Assembly: GCF_002964975.1 (NCBI RefSeq)
Contig: NZ_PSZM01000041.1
Coordinates: forward strand, 1-60,000
Length of the DNA stretch: 60,000 bases
Reading direction: 5' to 3'
Source of the DNA: Apibacter adventoris
GTDB lineage: Bacteria > Bacteroidota > Bacteroidia > Flavobacteriales > Weeksellaceae
The position numbers and the translations under genes were made by a program. The notes beneath the pieces are model-generated. The model searched no databases. It had not been told where the DNA came from and worked only from the letters and a program-made list of their open reading frames with translations. Of this stretch, positions 1 through 7,990 are shown piece by piece (position 1 is the first letter of the stretch; each line of letters opens with the position of its first letter).

Positions 1-72
1 TTTATTTTTACTCCTCGTAGGTCATCGCCGGCATATTCTATTCTGCGAGGATCGGCCCCGAAGCTTTCTATA
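1..72 (-). pseudogene. Left-edge fragment of the Rhs core (array continues off the window)
   Basis: On the minus strand this encodes a piece of the Rhs core (ESFGADPRRIEYAGDDLRG) and matches 15059-15130 in the full-length rhs gene almost base for base. The match stops at 72/73, where the sequence passes straight into a terminator hairpin. It is therefore the beginning of another core copy that runs off the left end of the window. It starts further upstream in the core than the seven complete cassettes, which begin about 60 codons later. Confidence 0.8.
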
Positions 73-73
73 T

Positions 74-108
74 AAAAAACTCTCCTAATATGTCTGGGAG
101 AGTTTTTT
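74..108. terminator. Bidirectional Rho-independent terminator
   Basis: AAAAAACTCTCC (74-85) and GGAGAGTTTTTT (97-108) form a perfect 12-base inverted repeat with an 11-base loop. A-runs and T-runs on both sides suit either direction. It isolates the left-edge core fragment from the small plus-strand unit that follows. Confidence 0.8.
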
Positions 109-138
109 GTCTTGATAAATGATTATTTGCTATCTTTG
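106..138 (+). promoter_or_regulatory. Bacteroidota-type promoter for the small plus-strand unit
   Basis: TATCTTTG at 131-138 matches the -7 consensus TAnnTTTG exactly. TTTG at 106-109 lies 21 bases upstream, near the usual spacing for the -33 element, though it overlaps the terminator arm. Initiation would leave a leader of about 20 bases before the ATG at 167. Confidence 0.5.
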
Positions 139-166
139 GTTGTCAACACATTTTAATAAATCATTT

Positions 167-274
167 ATGAAAGTAATTATTAGTCTTAATAGGGCAGGCA
201 CATGGGTGAAAGTCCCAAGACTTTTCTACTCTGTAGGATTCGTTTGTAGCGACCTGCCTTTTTTACCAACTTAA
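167..274 (+). CDS. Possible 35-residue small ORF
   Basis: An ATG at 167 opens 35 codons (starting MKVIISLNRAGTWVK) and ends with TAA at 272. It follows a good -7 box and is only 10 bases from the next plus-strand reading frame at 285, so the two could share a transcript. I do not recognise the product. The same bases contain a stable hairpin (193-258), so the sequence may act as RNA instead of, or as well as, coding. Start ATG has no obvious ribosome binding site, which is normal in this phylum. Confidence 0.3.
   Translation: MKVIISLNRAGTWVKVPRLFYSVGFVCSDLPFLPT
191..264 (+). other. Structured element: closing stem, two inner hairpins, T-run
   Basis: GGCAGG (193-198) pairs with CCTGCC (253-258), which is followed by six T residues. 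Inside are TGGG(203-206)/CCCA(214-217) around a TGAAAGT loop, and CTAC(226-229)/GTAG(233-236). This would fold as a three-way junction closed by a terminator-like stem. GGTGAAAGTCC also occurs in domain I of some group II introns, but no intron domain V or reverse transcriptase follows here. It could be a small RNA, an attenuator or a remnant. Confidence 0.3.
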
Positions 275-284
275 ACACTTTTTT

Positions 285-502
285 ATGCAAACGAAAAATC
301 AAAAATTCGATCTCTCTAACAAAAACAAAAATCCTAAATCTTTTAATGTAAAAATTGCTTTTGAGGACAAAAAGGAGTTCTTTTTTTCTCTGAAGCGCTT
401 TATAGTTCTACAGAAAATGCACTGCTGGCACTGGCGCTTAATGAAAACTCTTTAGTGGATAAGCAAAAATATGGGATGTTTTTACAACCTCAGATTAATT
501 AA
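285..502 (+). pseudogene. Frameshifted small ORF, unknown product
   Basis: Translation from ATG 285 reads MQTKNQKFDLSNKNKNPKSF and onward through a basic, lysine-rich segment to a T-rich run near 380-392. There the plausible reading moves to another frame (ALLALALNENSLVDKQKYGMF, then stop at 500-502); the original frame ends at 455. The homopolymer suggests a one-base slip, either a real mutation or a sequencing error. I recognise no family. A terminator follows at 534-567. Confidence 0.35.
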
Positions 503-533
503 CCTTCTGATGGTTAACCTCCAATGGTAAAAA

Positions 534-567
534 TGAAAAAACCCTTGTGAATTGCAAGGTGTTTTTG
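534..567. terminator. Terminator after cassette 1 immunity gene
   Basis: CCTTG (543-547) pairs with CAAGG (555-559), with A-rich and T-rich flanks on the two sides. It lies 11 bases beyond the stop of the minus-strand immunity gene ending at 578 and could also serve the plus-strand ORF ending at 502. Confidence 0.6.
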
Positions 568-577
568 TTATTTCATA

Positions 578-985
578 CTACATTACAGCTGGACTAAAAA
601 CTACTTTATTATTTCTACCATCAAATATTATGCTTACAAGGGAATAATCACATTCTTCTAAATACACATTATTATCACAACACATTTGAATATAATAAGT
701 GAAATCTATTTTTCCATCATCTAATAATGTTCTTTTATTGGGATTTCCAAAAATTAATTTTACATCAACAGTATCATTTAACTTTCCTTCATTAATATAC
801 TTATCAAAAATTTGGTTCCCCATTTCAATAGTTCTTAAATGTTTGCACCCAAGACTATCTGATTTCCATTTTAATATTAAAGAATCATTTTCATTTCTTA
901 TCAATTGAACTTTATCTACATTATTTGAATCCGTTAATAAATTTACTTTTTTCTGATTACAAGATATTAAAATACTACAAATCAT
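578..985 (-). CDS. Cassette 1 immunity lipoprotein (putative)
   Basis: A 135-residue protein starting MICSILISCNQKK. The short hydrophobic stretch and LISC lipobox at residues 6-9 predict a lipoprotein anchored facing the periplasm. I chose ATG 985 over the longer frame start at 1045 because it gives a clean lipoprotein signal. It overlaps the end of the metallopeptidase toxin frame by 11 bases, the usual toxin-immunity arrangement, so translation is probably coupled. The body shows no domain I recognise. A periplasmic anchor fits a partner that acts outside the cytoplasm. Immunity function is inferred from position. Confidence 0.65.
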   Translation of the reverse strand: MICSILISCNQKKVNLLTDSNNVDKVQLIRNENDSLILKWKSDSLGCKHLRTIEMGNQIFDKYINEGKLNDTVDVKLIFGNPNKRTLLDDGKIDFTYYIQMCCDNNVYLEECDYSLVSIIFDGRNNKVVFSPAVM

Positions 986-1998
986 GACCAGTCTTATCCA
1001 AAAGGGTATTATCAATTTTTGGACTTCCAATATAATTGTTTCCATTAGAATCTGTTTTTATATTATTAATAATTTTCTGTATATCTCCATTACGAACTCT
1101 TCTATAAATAGGATTCACAGTTCCCCCCTTAGCTCCTGACTTAGCTTTTGGATCATATTGATACTCAGAATTAACTAAAGTACCTCTGGCAGCCATAATA
1201 TTTGGAATACCCCTCCCCCTTTGATCACTCTCATGTTCCAATCCTAACCCATGTGCATTTTCATGTGGAGCTGTTGATGATTCTCCCAATCCGTCTGAAA
1301 CTAACCAATGTCCAGTATTACTACCTAGTTGCCTCATAAATGAACGACCTAATCTATTTTTATCTTTTTCGATTCGTATAAAATTAAGTTTTCTATCAGT
1401 ATTTCCTTTGGCTAATTCTTGCGCTTCTGCTAAAGTTTTAGTTTCATAAGATATATTAAAATTAACCTTCCATCCTTTAGTTCCTCCATATGCTACTGTT
1501 CCTCCATAATTATTATACTGATAACTAATTTCATTAGCTATTTTAGCAGATAATGCTGAACTAGCCTCAGAACCATAAAAAATAAATTTTTGAGTAATTG
1601 TAATTGATTTATCTGCTTTACTTATTGTAACATCTGCCTGCTTACCATTTGGATCTACATATCTAATAGGATTCTGATAACAATACCCATAGGTATTATG
1701 GTTAAATGAGTTAAATACTCCCCCGTTGTGCTCTCCATCGATATAATGCTCAACTTCCATCACCGGATTGTAACCACTCAACGGATCCGTTGATAACCAA
1801 ACAGACTCCCTCGGGTTATAATTACCTAGCTCCATAATAGTATAACCCCGTTTCCTCATCCAGTTCCTTACCATTAAACAAATAAGGAATATTCCAACTC
1901 TGGTTTCTTTCCTCAATAAACACCTCCCCAAACGGTACATATTCTACATGTTGTACTATTTGCGCGTCTAAGTTAGTAATATATCTGCTACTTCCTTA
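975..1998 (-). pseudogene. Orphan Rhs cassette 1: metzincin-type metallopeptidase tip, core frameshifted
   Basis: The cassette has a short stretch of Rhs core (from GSSRYITNLDAQ, about 1998, to GLYYYGAR) and then the junction YNPRESVWLSTDP and DPNGKQ, followed by a toxin tip. The tip contains HENAHGLGLEH, a perfect HExxHxxGxxH zinc motif, with NIMAARG as a plausible Met-turn, so it is a metzincin-like peptidase. An extra base near 1820-1822 (AGGTAATTATAACC where sister copies have AGGTATTATAACC) breaks the frame between core and tip. The tip itself reads intact to TAG at 975. The upstream core is deleted compared with sister cassettes. There is no start codon of its own, so it may be a silent donor of a toxin tip. 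Confidence 0.75.
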
Positions 1999-2023
1999 TT
2001 CATGATGAGGGATTTATTTAAAT

Positions 2024-2053
2024 AAAAAACCCCGCTAAGTGCAGGGCTTTTTA
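2024..2053. terminator. Terminator after cassette 2 immunity gene
   Basis: AAAAACCCCGC, loop TAAGT, GCAGGGCTTTTT: an imperfect GC stem with A and T runs on either side. It ends the minus-strand immunity gene (stop at 2070). Confidence 0.7.
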
Positions 2054-2069
2054 TCTTATTGTTATTAAG

Positions 2070-2501
2070 TTATTTTGTTTCATTATTATTTAATAATAAT
2101 ATTAAAAACATCAAAATAGGATTTATCATAATAAATAATAACCATAAATTTTTATCTTGAGTAATCGTTCCATAAATTGATCCCATTTGAATTAATCCCA
2201 AGGAAAGAATATGCATTATTACTGTAAATATTAATAACCTTATTTGTGCTTTTTTCTTAGTAAAAAAAAGACTAAGAATAAAATATAAAATATAAAAAAA
2301 TCCTAAACAATATATTGATACTTCATCTTCTCCTCCTGAACTTTGCAATTTATCTGTATAATCATAACTACCATCATCATTAAAGTACAGGAATCCTTTA
2401 GTATAATTTAAAAATTTATAACAACAAAATACTTGAAATATAATAACTATCCTTAGGGTAATTATTCTTGATATTAATAACATTTTTCTATATTGCTTCA
2501 T
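2070..2501 (-). CDS. Cassette 2 immunity protein, four-helix membrane protein
   Basis: A 143-residue protein with four predicted membrane helices, at about residues 9-28, 63-80, 87-106 and 119-137, and a hydrophilic loop near 35-60. It starts 12 bases after the stop of the lysozyme-like toxin. Polytopic immunity proteins are usual partners of toxins that attack the cell envelope, which fits the predicted peptidoglycan target. There is no sequence family I recognise; function is inferred from position and topology. Confidence 0.6.
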   Translation of the reverse strand: MKQYRKMLLISRIITLRIVIIFQVFCCYKFLNYTKGFLYFNDDGSYDYTDKLQSSGGEDEVSIYCLGFFYILYFILSLFFTKKKAQIRLLIFTVIMHILSLGLIQMGSIYGTITQDKNLWLLFIMINPILMFLILLLNNNETK

Positions 2502-2513
2502 TAATAATATTAT

Positions 2514-3620
2514 TTAGTTTCTATTTTCATCCTCCTTTCTAATGTCAATAAATGTTTTTCCATCCAAAGCATCTTTAATAGCTTTTTGATAATTTAAAGA
2601 ACGACCAGAAACTCTATTTTTCGTATCCTCTCCTTTATCTAATTTCTTTTTTAATGCTTCTTTCCCCTCATTATGTCCAAAAGTAATTTCTTGTATAGAT
2701 AGGTCTCTCCCTACATATTCTTGCATATCAACGATATTCATCGCTATATATTCTATATTAGATTTTGGATCTTCTAACACATCCATTATAATATTAATAT
2801 GATTTTGATTATTAATATCTAAATTTACTCTTGGATAAAATTTATTATCTAATTCAATAGCTTTTTGAACCTGAATCTGTCCTAGCCCTAAAGAGGTAGT
2901 TTTATCGGCTTTAATATTTTTTGCTGCTACATTTAAAATAGCACCCCTTATACCGGCTGTTTTTACCTGAAAAATTATACTAGCTATAGCCTGTGGTGAA
3001 ATATTATATTTTTGAGCCGTTCTAACAATATCCTTTCTATATGTTTTAATTATACGTAATGCTGTACATGGTTCATTAAAATATTCTAAATATCTTAAAA
3101 ACTTACTTTGCTTCCCATTCGTATCTACATAAAGAATCGGATTCTGATAACAATACCCATAGGTATTTAAGTTAAATGAGTTAAATACTCCCCCGTTGTG
3201 CTCTCCATCGATATAATGCTCAACTTCCATCACCGGATTGTAACCACTCAACGGATCCGTTGATAACCACACGGACTCCCTCGGGTTGTAATACCTAGCC
3301 CCGTAATAGTATAACCCCGTTTCCTCATCCAGTTCCTTGCCATTAAACAAATAAGGGGTATTCCAACTCTGGTTCCTTTCCTCAATAAACACCTCCCCAA
3401 ACGGTACATATTCTACATGCTGTACTATTTGCGCGTCTAAGTTAGTAATATAACTGCTACTTCCCAAATGATCTGCATGATAATAATACTGCATCTTTTC
3501 ATATTCTTCATTCCCTTTGCCGATTCCGCCTCCATAGGTTTGTAGTTTTTTATCCTTTCCTTCACAGCAGAAACCTGCTCCGTTTACATAATCATTATGG
3601 TCTTTTCCATGGTAAGGCAC
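2514..3620 (-). CDS. Orphan Rhs cassette 2: lysozyme/lytic transglycosylase-like tip
   Basis: The frame is intact from the core (GTG 3620, PYHGKDHND) through GKELDEETGLYYYGARYYNPRES to the junction YVDTNGKQ (residue 170), then a tip of about 200 residues. The 3620 start is only where the frame opens; this is a core fragment without its own signal peptide. Tip residues 205-250 resemble lytic transglycosylases: YNISPQAIASIIFQ is followed 25 residues later by SLGLGQIQV, matching the helix-Glu then G-L-x-Q pattern. The expected catalytic Glu after IIFQ is Val (residue 219, codon GTA), so the copy may be inactive or the family assignment may be loose. The next gene is a membrane immunity protein. 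Confidence 0.65.
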   Translation of the reverse strand: MPYHGKDHNDYVNGAGFCCEGKDKKLQTYGGGIGKGNEEYEKMQYYYHADHLGSSSYITNLDAQIVQHVEYVPFGEVFIEERNQSWNTPYLFNGKELDEETGLYYYGARYYNPRESVWLSTDPLSGYNPVMEVEHYIDGEHNGGVFNSFNLNTYGYCYQNPILYVDTNGKQSKFLRYLEYFNEPCTALRIIKTYRKDIVRTAQKYNISPQAIASIIFQVKTAGIRGAILNVAAKNIKADKTTSLGLGQIQVQKAIELDNKFYPRVNLDINNQNHINIIMDVLEDPKSNIEYIAMNIVDMQEYVGRDLSIQEITFGHNEGKEALKKKLDKGEDTKNRVSGRSLNYQKAIKDALDGKTFIDIRKEDENRN

Positions 3621-3636
3621 TTCAAAATACGCATAG

Positions 3637-3781
3637 TGGGCTTTATTTAGGGAGTAAATTCTATAAATCTTCTCTTATTCTCTCTCTGAAACATCCCGAA
3701 CTCCAAGAACACAACCAATGGGACTTATTCAACACCATTGAACTTCTCAGACTACTATGCTTGGACGAGGAACTCGAATAA
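3637..3781 (+). repeat. Inter-cassette spacer S2 with plus-strand coding remnant
   Basis: This spacer lies between the core of cassette 2 and the terminator of cassette 3. It is related to spacers at 5342, 7066, 9107, 11034 and 13240. On the plus strand it reads LYLGSKFYKSSLILSLKHPE and then LQEHNQWDLFNTIELLRLL, ending with CLDEELE and TAA at 3779-3781. It looks like the C-terminal end of a convergent gene whose front has been lost. Confidence 0.55.
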
Positions 3782-3784
3782 AAT

Positions 3785-3815
3785 AAAAAAACCTCGCAAA
3801 TGCGAGGGCTTTTTT
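3785..3815. terminator. Bidirectional terminator after cassette 3 immunity gene
   Basis: CCTCGC (3792-3797), loop AAAT, GCGAGG (3802-3807), with a run of A before and T after. It serves the minus-strand immunity gene and the plus-strand spacer remnant alike. Confidence 0.8.
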
Positions 3816-3862
3816 GTGTCTATTTTAAACTTTAACTAACTTTTTAGAAAAGGTATGTAATA

Positions 3863-4129
3863 TTAACTTCTTAAATTAAATTTAATTTGGATTTTTTTAG
3901 ATTCCTTGAAAAGTCTATAAATATATAAACAAGCTTCTTTCTCTTGTTTAAATATTTTTTCATCATTTCTTGCTCCTCGTTCATCCAAATAAAAAACTTC
4001 CCAATTTCCATAATTCTCATATAAAATTATAGAATCTGGAATCAACTCACCAAATAAAGAATATTGATTAGGATTTATATCTAAATCTTTCAACTTATGT
4101 TCTAATTCTTTCCTATTCATATTATTCAT
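3863..4129 (-). CDS. Cassette 3 immunity protein (soluble, putative)
   Basis: An 88-residue protein without signal peptide or membrane helix, hence probably cytoplasmic. It starts five bases after the stop of the TNT-type toxin; an alternative start is ATG 4120 (MNRKELEHKL). It has aromatic, acidic stretches (ILYENYGNWEVFYLDERG) typical of small immunity proteins, but I cannot name a family. A cytosolic location fits a toxin that would destroy NAD in the cytoplasm. The frame is intact although its toxin is broken, as expected if protection is kept while toxicity decays. Confidence 0.55.
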   Translation of the reverse strand: MNNMNRKELEHKLKDLDINPNQYSLFGELIPDSIILYENYGNWEVFYLDERGARNDEKIFKQEKEACLYIYRLFKESKKIQIKFNLRS

Positions 4130-4134
4130 TAACT

Positions 4135-5335
4135 TTATGGGATAGGGACTATAATTCCCCTTTTTAATAATGTATTCATATTTACTGGAGATAAAAATTG
4201 TTTACCCAAACCTGTCTGTCCAAATGCGGGTGCTATTGTCGATGATTGTACTTCAAATGGTTTTACCACTCTAAAAGCATTATAATCTCCTAAATTCCCA
4301 GGAGGTAAAGCTCTCATATTCATAGGCGTTCCTTTTGGGGAGAAATATTTTCCAAAACCACTACCAAATCTATCTATTTACATCCCTGGCATCAAATATT
4401 CTGTTTCCCAATTTCCTAAAGCTCCTCCATTTTTAGGCCAAAATTCAGTTAATGCTGTTGTAGCTGACCTTGCCTTAAATAAAGATTTTCCTAAGGATAG
4501 CGCTTTTCCAATACCATACCCTACCAACATTTTTGACCCTCCTTGAACTACACCCATTGCTACATGTTGATCCCATCTATCAAAGTAAGTACTCTTTGGT
4601 GTATCTATTGTAGGACAGGATGTACACTTTAATCCTTCTATTATTGTACTTCTCGAAATGGAATGTGTCTCTACATCATAAACGCTATGATTAGAGGAAA
4701 ATACTCCGGTACTATATGTATATGTACCATCTGAATGAAAATCATATGATTCACTTATATAGCCTCTTTCATCATAAATATTATGCTTATCTACTAATAT
4801 AGCGTCTTTACCATATTTATCTTTATAATTTTCAGAATTAGCTGATGGATCAAAAAATATTTTATTACCTTTCTTAATCCAATCATCAGCACCTTCTCCC
4901 TCCATCCCCGTAGGATCGGTATATCTGATAGGATTTTGATAGGTATATTGATACGGAGTTCCTGTTTTTTCAAACATTGGATCTACACTTAAAAAGATAG
5001 ACTCCCTCGGATTATAGTATCTCGCCCCGTTTCCTCATCCAGTTCCTTGCCATTAAACAGGTAAGGGGTATTCCAACTCTGGTTCCTTTCCTCAATTAAC
5101 ACCTCCCCAAACGGTACATATTATACATGCTGTACTATTTGTGCGTCTAAGTTAGTAATATAACTGCTACTTCCCAAATGATCTGCATGATCATAATACT
5201 GCTTCTTTTCATATTCTTCATTCCCTTTGCCGATTCCGCCTCCATAGGCTTGGTGTTTTTTATCCTTTCCTTCACAGCAGAAGCCTGCTCCGTTTACATA
5301 ATCATTATGGTCTTTTCCATGGTAAGGCACTTCAA
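4135..5335 (-). pseudogene. Orphan Rhs cassette 3: broken TNT-type NAD glycohydrolase toxin
   Basis: Reading minus-strand frames together gives core, the junction GTPYQYTYQNP and DPTGM, a linker with hydrophobic segment (about 4489-4563), and a tip with LMPGM, IDRFGSGFGKYFSPKGTP, RALPPG and FGQTGLGKQF. These are the landmarks of the tuberculosis necrotizing toxin (TNT) NADase family. Three lesions are visible: TAA at 5121-5123 (GAA to TAA in the core), a 16-base deletion between CCCCG repeats near 5025-5029, and TAA at 4378-4380 inside the tip, where one base turns an expected Lys codon into a stop. The tip frame is otherwise continuous to 4135. The cassette is not expected to make toxin. Confidence 0.75.
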
Positions 5336-5341
5336 AATACG

Positions 5342-5493
5342 CATAGTTGTCTTTTATTTAGGGAGTAACCTTTGTAAATCTTCTCTTATTTTCTATTTTT
5401 GGAACAATCCGAACTCTAAAAACACAACAATGGGACTTATTCAATACCATTGAACTCCTTAGATTGTTTTACCTCGATGATGAGATAGTGTGA
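5342..5493 (+). repeat. Inter-cassette spacer S3 with decayed plus-strand remnant
   Basis: It is related to the other spacers. The plus-strand reading LEQSEL, stop, KHN, a one-base shift, then QWDLFNTIELLRLFYLDDEIV ends at TGA 5491-5493. The stop and shift relative to spacers S2 and S8 show decay. The first bases (to about 5340) match the main rhs gene (CAAAATACGCATAGTTGTCTTTTAT), after which the two diverge, so this marks the upstream edge of the mobile cassette. Confidence 0.5.
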
Positions 5494-5496
5494 AAC

Positions 5497-5527
5497 AAAA
5501 AAACCCTTGCAATGCAAGTTTTTTTTG
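5497..5527. terminator. Terminator after cassette 4 immunity gene
   Basis: CTTGC (5506-5510), loop AAT, GCAAG (5514-5518), flanked by A-run and T-run. The same short hairpin recurs near 13418-13430. Confidence 0.75.
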
Positions 5528-5605
5528 TTTATTACTTTAAATGTTGTATTTGTTATTACCAAATGATTTATATAAAAAATAATTTATATAATATATAACT
5601 CTCCA

Positions 5606-5866
5606 TTATCCTACATAAAATAAATCTATTAAATCCTCTAATATTTTGCCCTCAGGAGTTAATTCATAATTTATATCAAACCCTTTTATTTGTAACTCAT
5701 TAGCTGCCCAATCACGTATTTCATCAGCTGTTTCTTCATCAACTTCCAAAATAAAAAACCTATTTTCTTTGCTAACTTGATTTAGCTTTAATATTAATGC
5801 TTCATTCTCTTCAGCAAGACTATAATGTAGATAATCAAACTGATTTTTACTTAATTTTATAATCAT
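5606..5866 (-). CDS. Cassette 4 immunity protein (soluble, putative)
   Basis: An acidic 86-residue protein with no signal peptide or membrane segment. Its ATG (5866-5864) overlaps the toxin stop TGA (5865-5863) as ATGA, so the pair is translationally coupled. I recognise no family. Small size, acidity and coupling fit a cytosolic immunity protein that binds the basic C-terminal toxin domain upstream. Confidence 0.6.
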   Translation of the reverse strand: MIIKLSKNQFDYLHYSLAEENEALILKLNQVSKENRFFILEVDEETADEIRDWAANELQIKGFDINYELTPEGKILEDLIDLFYVG

Positions 5867-7060
5867 TTTTCTAATTGTTTTAAAAGTTTAGCTGCTTTTT
5901 TTGAAGATGTTGGATTAGCAGATATAATTTTTCCTGTTTGCGGATTAATAACAACTTCTCCATATCTCCCAATAAAACGCTGACTTTGACGCCCCATTTG
6001 ATCAGTAGAAACATTTCCTATTTTTAAAGGATTTTTTATTGCATCTAAAATAGCATCAGTTTTACACCCCCTTTGTAGTGCTCTATTTAAACCATGTTTA
6101 GTAAAACCTGTAACTTCAATACCATTTGCAGTTTTAATAGCTTCTTTAACAACATTCTTACTTGTTACATTAACGACACCTTGTTCTGCTCTATAAAGTA
6201 GACCACCAGCTTTTCCTATAGGAATAGCTATTGCTATTTTGAATGTAGATCCAGCTGTATTTAACTCATTCCCAAATCTATCTGCTCCTGTTATATATCC
6301 TTGTATTCCATCCCATACTAAAGCTATCGGGTTGTATTGATCTGTTTCATACACAATTCTATGAGCCCAGTCCATAAAACTTCCACTTCCATCTCCTCCA
6401 TAAAACTCACCACTACTTGTCAAACCTCTTTCATTCCATGTTCCATTTGAATTTAATGTAACTTGAGTATTGTTAACTGATGTATATGTATTATTAGTTA
6501 CACCATCTGAATAATCATCATAACCTAATTCCTTATAATTTTCTTGGGTAATATTTTCATCATAGATCCATTGATTACCTTTTCTTCCCCATCCATCAGG
6601 CTCCATCCCCGTAGGATCTATAAACTTAACCGGGTTCTGGAATGTATATGCATACAGTGATACATTCGGGTACTTTTCAGCTAGTGGATCGGTAGACAAC
6701 CAAACAGACTCCCTCGGATTATAATACCTAGCCCCGTAATAGTATAACCCCGTTTCCTCATCCAGTTCCTTGCCATTAAATAGGTAAGGGGTATTCCAAC
6801 TCTGGTTCCTTTCCTCAATAAACACCTCCCCAAATGGTACATATTCTACATGCTGTACTATTTGCGCGTCTAAGTTAGTAATATAACTGCTACTTCCCAA
6901 ATGATCCGCATGATAATAATACTGCATCTTTTCATATTCTTCATTCCCTTTGCCGATTTCCCCTCCATAGGCTTGGAGTTTTTTATCCTTTCCTTCACAG
7001 CAGAAACCTGCTCCGTTTACATAATCATTATGGTCTTTTCCATGGTAAGGTACTTCAAAA
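5863..7060 (-). CDS. Orphan Rhs cassette 4: RNase-like tip with pre-toxin linker
   Basis: The frame is continuous from the core (GTACCTTACCATGG, VPYHG, near 7050) to 5863. Here the PYHG codon before is GTA, so the first ATG is at 6927. Counting from 6927: core 1-80, junction variant PLAEKYPNVSLYAYTFQNPV and DPTGM (104-108), a long linker, a hydrophobic stretch (226-246), and a tip from about 270. The tip has FTKHGLNRALQRG, ILDAIKNP, QRFIG and GEVVINPQTGKIIS. This layout resembles DUF4258/BECR-type RNase tips of polymorphic toxins, but I am not certain of the family. A soluble immunity gene overlaps the stop. Confidence 0.6.
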
Positions 7061-7065
7061 TCATG

Positions 7066-7225
7066 GTTGTTTTTATTTAGTTAGTAACCTCTGTAAATCT
7101 TCCCTTATCCTCTCTTTGTAGCATAAGAAATTACAAGAACACACTCAATGGTATATTTACAATATCATTGAATTTCTGCTTTCCCTTATATCCCTAAGGA
7201 TGAACTGGAGATGTTGGATTTAATT
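7066..7225 (+). repeat. Inter-cassette spacer S4 with decayed plus-strand remnant
   Basis: Plus-strand reading LILSL, stop, HKKLQEHTQWYIYNIIEFL, then a frame change to IPKDELEMLDLIK. It aligns with spacers S7 and S8 and is clearly decayed. Confidence 0.5.
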
Positions 7226-7247
7226 AAAACAAAGAGCCTTAAAAAGA

Positions 7248-7275
7248 AAAAAACCGCGAAATGCAGTTTTTTTTT
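7248..7275. terminator. Weak terminator in the cassette 4/5 interval
   Basis: AAAACCGC, loop GAAAT, GCAGTTTT with one mismatch, followed by further T residues. It lies about 270 bases beyond the cassette 5 immunity gene, so that gene has a long downstream tail. Confidence 0.5.
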
Positions 7276-7322
7276 ATAGGTTAACTATTATGGTATTCAT
7301 TTAATACTAAACAAAAATACTA

Positions 7323-7403
7323 TTACTTACAATCACTTCTATACTTATTAGACGCATCATATACTCGACTTAAAGAATCTGTATATAATTCCAGCACTAA
7401 TTC
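7323..7403 (-). pseudogene. Possible remnant of an extra immunity gene
   Basis: The stretch 7276-7542 has no intact gene. On the minus strand a 26-codon open piece reads ELVLELYTDSLSRVYDASNK to TAA at 7323-7325, and has a coding look. Upstream frames contain several stops. It could be the end of an orphan immunity gene left after loss of its toxin; evidence is only reading-frame appearance. Confidence 0.2.
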
Positions 7404-7542
7404 CTACATCATAATTTCTAATCAAAACCCTATATATGTGCTATTAGGTTATAATATCATTGAATCACTTAACTTTAATAAATTAGAGTTTTTATTTCTC
7501 TTAATATAAGTTTTTCCAATATCGAATCATTCCTATATAAAA

Positions 7543-7983
7543 TTATTTTAAACACAAAAAATCATATACTTTAGGGAAGACATCTTTTAAATACTTTCTA
7601 CTAAATTCTTCCTTATTTTTATTAGAATACATTAAACCAATATCCAAATATCCCTTTACTTTATTTTTATCATTATTATTAATGTTTTTTATCGAATCTA
7701 AATATGTATCCTCTCCTATTCTTTCTATCAAATCTACTAATATAGAACCATGATCATAACCTACAGCATCATCAAAATTTAATAATGATATTTTTTTTAT
7801 AGAAATATTATCCCCGGAAAGAGCTCTCTTTAATAAACTACAATAATTAAGTTGATATTTTTCTTTTGAAACTGTACTTAGTAATTCACTAACCTCCAAT
7901 CCCTCTACACTACATTTATTACTACATGATGATATTTGAATACAAATTAAAACCAATAAACAAATAATTTTAAATTTTATCAT
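7543..7983 (-). CDS. Cassette 5 immunity lipoprotein (putative)
   Basis: A 146-residue protein with signal region MIKFKIICLLVLICIQISSC and a lipobox ending at Cys20, hence a lipoprotein exposed to the periplasm. It starts seven bases after the stop of the transpeptidase-like toxin. The remainder is mixed helical with a second cysteine cluster (CSVEG near 24). I recognise no family. A periplasmic location is right for a toxin that modifies peptidoglycan. Confidence 0.65.
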   Translation of the reverse strand: MIKFKIICLLVLICIQISSCSNKCSVEGLEVSELLSTVSKEKYQLNYCSLLKRALSGDNISIKKISLLNFDDAVGYDHGSILVDLIERIGEDTYLDSIKNINNNDKNKVKGYLDIGLMYSNKNKEEFSRKYLKDVFPKVYDFLCLK

Positions 7984-7990
7984 AATTTAA

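Noticed and set aside
191-264. Group II intron, because of GGGTGAAAGTCCC
   Set aside because: No domain V, no intron-encoded protein and no matching 3' end nearby; the motif alone is too short.
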